A DNA stretch of 8,739 bases, taken from the NCBI GenBank assembly GCA_963926275.1, contig CAWUWP010000069.1, positions 1 to 8,739 on the forward strand. The letters run 5' to 3'. Position 1 is the first letter of the stretch. Every line of letters begins with the position of its first letter. This document shows positions 6,415 through 8,739 of the stretch, one piece after another. The position numbers and the translations under genes were made by a program. The notes beneath the pieces are model-generated. The model was not told the DNA's origin and made no database searches. It saw only the letters and a list, made by a program, of their open reading frames with translations. Origin of the DNA: UBA1858 sp963926275 (GTDB lineage Bacteria > Pseudomonadota > Gammaproteobacteria > UBA4575).

Positions 6415-7272
6415 GTGCAAACTATAAATTTGTTAAGTACTAACCCAATTTTCTTTATTGGATGTAGCATTACATTAGGTTTACTAATTGGCAGTTTTTT
6501 AAATGTTGTAATTGCTAGACTCCCTGTCATGCTTGAAATGGGCTGGAAGAGTGAATGTCAGCAACTACTTAATTTAGACAGTCCACCTGAGACCAAATTC
6601 AATCTAGTTACACCGCGCTCACAATGTCCTTCTTGTAAGCACATTATCAGCAGCCTGGAAAATATTCCCGTAATAAGTTACCTAATACAAAAAGGTAAAT
6701 GTCGTCATTGCGGAATTTCCATTTCTACACAGTATCCGTTAGTTGAGATCTTCACTGCATTGCTCACTGGGTTTATCGCATTTGAATTTGGCTTCAGCTG
6801 GCAAGCCTTACTCGCCATGGTATTAGCATGGAGTTTAATTGCGCTAGCGATGATAGATTTCAAAACCATGTTACTACCAGACAATATAACTTTGCCGGTT
6901 CTTTGGCTGGGCATCATTGCTAACTACTTTGATTTATTTTGTTCGCTTGAAGATAGTGTTCTAGGTGCAATATTTGGTTATTTATCACTATGGTTAGTTT
7001 TCCAAACCTTCAAACTTATCACCGGTAAAGAAGGCATGGGATACGGCGACTTTAAGTTACTCGCACTGCTTGGTGCATGGCTGGGTTGGCAATATTTAAT
7101 TGCTATCATATTAATATCTTCAGTCGTAGGCAGTATTATTGGCATCACCTTAATCGTAACAAAAGTATTAGGTCGAGATGTCCCCACACCTTTTGGCCCT
7201 TATTTAGCCTTAGGCGGTATTATTTGTTTGCTTTGGGGACCTGAAGTTAAATCCATTCTTGGTGCTATTTAA
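6415..7272 (+). CDS. pilD: Type IV prepilin peptidase / N-methyltransferase
   Basis: PilD is an inner-membrane aspartic protease that cleaves the short leader of type IV prepilins and type II secretion pseudopilins and methylates the new N-terminus. At 285 residues it has the full family length. Seen in order: LIGSFLNVVIARLP (24-37), the zinc-binding pairs CPSC (71-74) and CRHC (96-99) in the cytoplasmic methylase loop, catalytic Asp148 in AMIDFKTMLLPD, and catalytic Asp212 in GMGYGDFKLL. Hydrophobic segments fill about 115-280 and end PTPFGPYLALGG. The start is GTG at 6415, eight bases after the hybrid pilS-pilC stop; no strong ribosome binding site is present, so translation may depend on the upstream gene. 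All catalytic residues are present even though pilB and most of pilC are missing here. That fits a role in type II secretion or in pilus genes located elsewhere. Confidence 0.95.
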   Translation: MQTINLLSTNPIFFIGCSITLGLLIGSFLNVVIARLPVMLEMGWKSECQQLLNLDSPPETKFNLVTPRSQCPSCKHIISSLENIPVISYLIQKGKCRHCGISISTQYPLVEIFTALLTGFIAFEFGFSWQALLAMVLAWSLIALAMIDFKTMLLPDNITLPVLWLGIIANYFDLFCSLEDSVLGAIFGYLSLWLVFQTFKLITGKEGMGYGDFKLLALLGAWLGWQYLIAIILISSVVGSIIGITLIVTKVLGRDVPTPFGPYLALGGIICLLWGPEVKSILGAI

Positions 7273-7284
7273 ACCTGCATTCTC

Positions 7285-7881
7285 ATGTTACGCATTGGTC
7301 TAACAGGCGGTATCGGCTCAGGTAAAACCACCATCAGCAATCAATTTCATAGCACTTACAATATCCCCATTATAGATGCCGACGAAATTAGCCGAGCATT
7401 ACTGTTGCCCTCGGGAAAAGCCTACGATGAGACAATCAAATTATTTGGTCCTGAGTGTGTGCTTGAATCAAGAAATATCGATCGTAAATTTTTGCGCGAA
7501 AAAATATTTGCTAACGATAATTTGCGCGTATTACTGGAGGAAATCATTCATCCTAAAGTTCGTGCTGAAATTACAACACAAGTTAAATTGCTCAACTCAC
7601 AATACTGCTTAATTGAGATACCATTATTAATTGAGTCGAACATGCAATCATTGGTTGACCGTATTTTAGTGGTCGACACTAGTAAGAAAAATCAACTTGA
7701 TCGTGTGTCGTCTAGAGACCAGTGCGATAAAAATCAGGTAGAAAACATTATCCATGCTCAGATAGACTCAGCGGAGCGACTCAAGTACGCTGATGATGTC
7801 ATCACTAACAATGGTACCTCTGAGGATTTATTCCAACAAATTGAACGACTTCATCAAATATACTTGGATTTAACTATTTAA
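7285..7881 (+). CDS. coaE: Dephospho-CoA kinase
   Basis: CoaE phosphorylates the ribose 3'-hydroxyl of dephospho-CoA with ATP, the last step of coenzyme A synthesis (EC 2.7.1.24), in the cytosol. The 198-residue length is typical. Visible motifs are the P-loop GLTGGIGSGKTT (5-16), DADEISR (31-37) with the expected catalytic acid, EIIHPKVR (86-93), EIPLLIES (111-118), the lid region arginines around RVSSRDQ (140-146) and the terminal ADDVITNNG (169-177). The ATG at 7285 lies 12 bases after the pilD stop and zapD follows after 19 bases. The gene is thus part of the compact pilC-pilD-coaE-zapD run known from many gammaproteobacteria. Confidence 0.96.
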   Translation: MLRIGLTGGIGSGKTTISNQFHSTYNIPIIDADEISRALLLPSGKAYDETIKLFGPECVLESRNIDRKFLREKIFANDNLRVLLEEIIHPKVRAEITTQVKLLNSQYCLIEIPLLIESNMQSLVDRILVVDTSKKNQLDRVSSRDQCDKNQVENIIHAQIDSAERLKYADDVITNNGTSEDLFQQIERLHQIYLDLTI

Positions 7882-7900
7882 CCCCCTCATAATTCACACC

Positions 7901-8671
7901 ATGTCATCTTTAATCCATTTTGAGCAACCCCTTAACGAGCGCATCCGCACCTTTATGCGTGTTGAGCAGCTATACAGTCGCTGTCAATATTACATGGAGA
8001 AAGAAGAAGCCTTAGATAGCCATTCAGCGCTGTCTGCACTGTTTGAGTTAATGGGCTTAGTCTCACGTGGAGACTTAAAAATAGAACTAATAAAAGAGGT
8101 TAAAAGACAATTAACCAACCTACAACAATTACATAGCATTCCAAGCTTAGATCAAGACAAATTGGAAAAATTAATTTCTGAGCATACAGAGTTAATCAAC
8201 GAATTAGATAATCAAACAGGTCAGCTAGTCACTCATCTAAAAGACAATGACTTCATTAATAGCATTAAACAACGCGCTGCGATTCCGGGAGGCACGTGTG
8301 ATTTTGACCTGCCTGCTTACCATTACTGGTTAACGCAGCCGGCTGGCAAACGCAAAGAAATCATTCAGACATGGCTGCAACCGTTCAACGTTGTCTATAA
8401 AACTGTTATTCATTGCTTGGAGTTGGTTAGAGGTAGCTCAGAGATTGAAAAATGCGAGGCACTCAAAGGCTTCTACCAAAGAAATCTTGACCAGAACCAA
8501 CCTCATCAATTGATTCGTGTTTTAGTAGAGATTAATGATCAATGCTTTCCAGAAATCAGTGCAGGCAAACATCGGTTTTCTATACGATTCCTAGAGCAAG
8601 CTAGCCCTAATCAATACCCTAAACAAGTAGAACGAGATATTCAGTTCAAGATTGCCTGCTGCACTTTTTAG
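7901..8671 (+). CDS. zapD: Cell division protein ZapD (YacF)
   Basis: ZapD binds the C-terminal tail of FtsZ and bundles its filaments, helping to hold the division ring together in the cytoplasm. The 256 residues compare with 247 in E. coli. The start IHFEQPLNERIRTFMRVE (5-22), the helical middle with LIKEVKRQL, IPGGTCDFDLPAYHYWL (128-144), a GFYQRN motif, SAGKHRFSIRF and the ending IACC all follow the E. coli protein closely. It lies 19 bases after coaE without an obvious ribosome binding site. yacG, which usually accompanies coaE and zapD, is not between or directly after them. The TAG stop overlaps the stop of the convergent Nudix-type gene by four bases. Confidence 0.94.
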   Translation: MSSLIHFEQPLNERIRTFMRVEQLYSRCQYYMEKEEALDSHSALSALFELMGLVSRGDLKIELIKEVKRQLTNLQQLHSIPSLDQDKLEKLISEHTELINELDNQTGQLVTHLKDNDFINSIKQRAAIPGGTCDFDLPAYHYWLTQPAGKRKEIIQTWLQPFNVVYKTVIHCLELVRGSSEIEKCEALKGFYQRNLDQNQPHQLIRVLVEINDQCFPEISAGKHRFSIRFLEQASPNQYPKQVERDIQFKIACCTF

Positions 8672-8739
8672 TCGACAAAAGCCCGAATAGCAGCAATCCC
8701 TTGCGCACCATGCACTCTGGCATTTTGCACATCCGTTAA
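8668..8739 (-). CDS. C-terminal end of a Nudix (MutT)/thiamine-phosphate-synthase-like protein (partial)
   Basis: The complement of the last 72 bases reads 23 sense codons and TAA, giving VHGAQGIAAIRAFVD at the end. GAQGIAAIR followed by an aromatic residue and the stop is how the ThiE-like C-terminal domain ends in the gammaproteobacterial fusion of a MutT-type Nudix hydrolase with a thiamine-phosphate-synthase-like domain. That gene often stands convergent to the coaE/yacG/zapD genes. Its Nudix part is thought to remove oxidised nucleotides such as 8-oxo-dGTP; the role of the ThiE-like part is unclear. Only the tail is visible, so a stand-alone ThiE cannot be excluded. Its stop overlaps the zapD stop (8668-8671). 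Confidence 0.65.
   Translation of the reverse strand, partial: LTDVQNARVHGAQGIAAIRAFVD

Noticed and set aside
6705..7187. Minus-strand open frames of about 70 codons opposite pilD
   Set aside because: They lie wholly inside a well-conserved gene, have no recognisable domains or ribosome binding sites, and are shadows of its codon use. The same holds for similar frames opposite or inside the other genes.
8650..8698. Inverted arms GATTGCCTGC / GCAGCAATC as a zapD/Nudix terminator
   Set aside because: The stem contains a bulge and encloses a loop of about 30 bases, and both arms encode conserved residues (IACC of ZapD and GIAAI of the convergent protein). It is probably coincidental.

Overview
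The window is an ordinary-looking chromosomal segment of a gammaproteobacterium. Evidence for this is the gene order clpB-pgeF-rluD / bamD ... pilS and pilC-pilD-coaE-zapD-Nudix, which combines two neighbourhoods familiar from Pseudomonas-like genomes, and the close protein matches to RluD, BamD, ZapD and PilD signatures. The DNA is visibly AT-rich and rich in A/T-ending codons. I cannot place it more precisely than Gammaproteobacteria. There are no RNA genes, insertion sequences or CRISPR arrays, and no gene-free stretch longer than about 110 bases.

Left part (1-1838, minus strand): a co-directional block rluD-pgeF-clpB covering 23S rRNA pseudouridylation, peptidoglycan editing and protein disaggregation. 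rluD and pgeF overlap by ATGA. clpB is cut by the window edge after 22 codons and has its own textbook heat-shock (sigma-32) promoter in the 69-base gap behind pgeF. Divergently, bamD (1890-2774, plus) encodes the outer-membrane assembly lipoprotein. nadE (2784-4418, minus) converges on it and encodes the two-domain glutamine-dependent NAD+ synthetase. It starts at TTG behind a good Shine-Dalgarno.

Middle (4419-6406, plus): the remarkable part. The type IV pilus sensor kinase gene pilS begins at about 4523 and is stopped by one in-frame TAA at 4694. It then continues in the same frame with its remaining membrane segments, PAS-like region and HisKA phospho-acceptor domain. In the middle of the ATP-binding domain (N-box, about 5873-5882) it switches, still in frame, into the C-terminal half of the pilus inner-membrane platform protein PilC. 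The rest of pilS, all of the response-regulator gene pilR, the assembly ATPase gene pilB and the first half of pilC are absent. In relatives these would amount to roughly 4 kb. This looks like a large in-frame deletion or an assembly join, with a second independent lesion (the TAA) in the same pathway.

Right part (6415-8739, plus): pilD, coaE and zapD follow within 8-19 bases of each other and look intact: prepilin peptidase, last step of CoA synthesis, FtsZ-associated division protein. The final bases carry, on the minus strand, the last 23 codons of what looks like a Nudix (MutT)/ThiE-like fusion protein, overlapping the zapD stop by four bases. yacG, usual next to coaE/zapD, is not here.

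Taken together: housekeeping genes are intact and compactly arranged, while the type IV pilus regulatory/assembly genes in the same neighbourhood have collapsed into a hybrid open reading frame. I do not see a new multi-gene system. The pilS-pilC collapse is the observation most worth checking.
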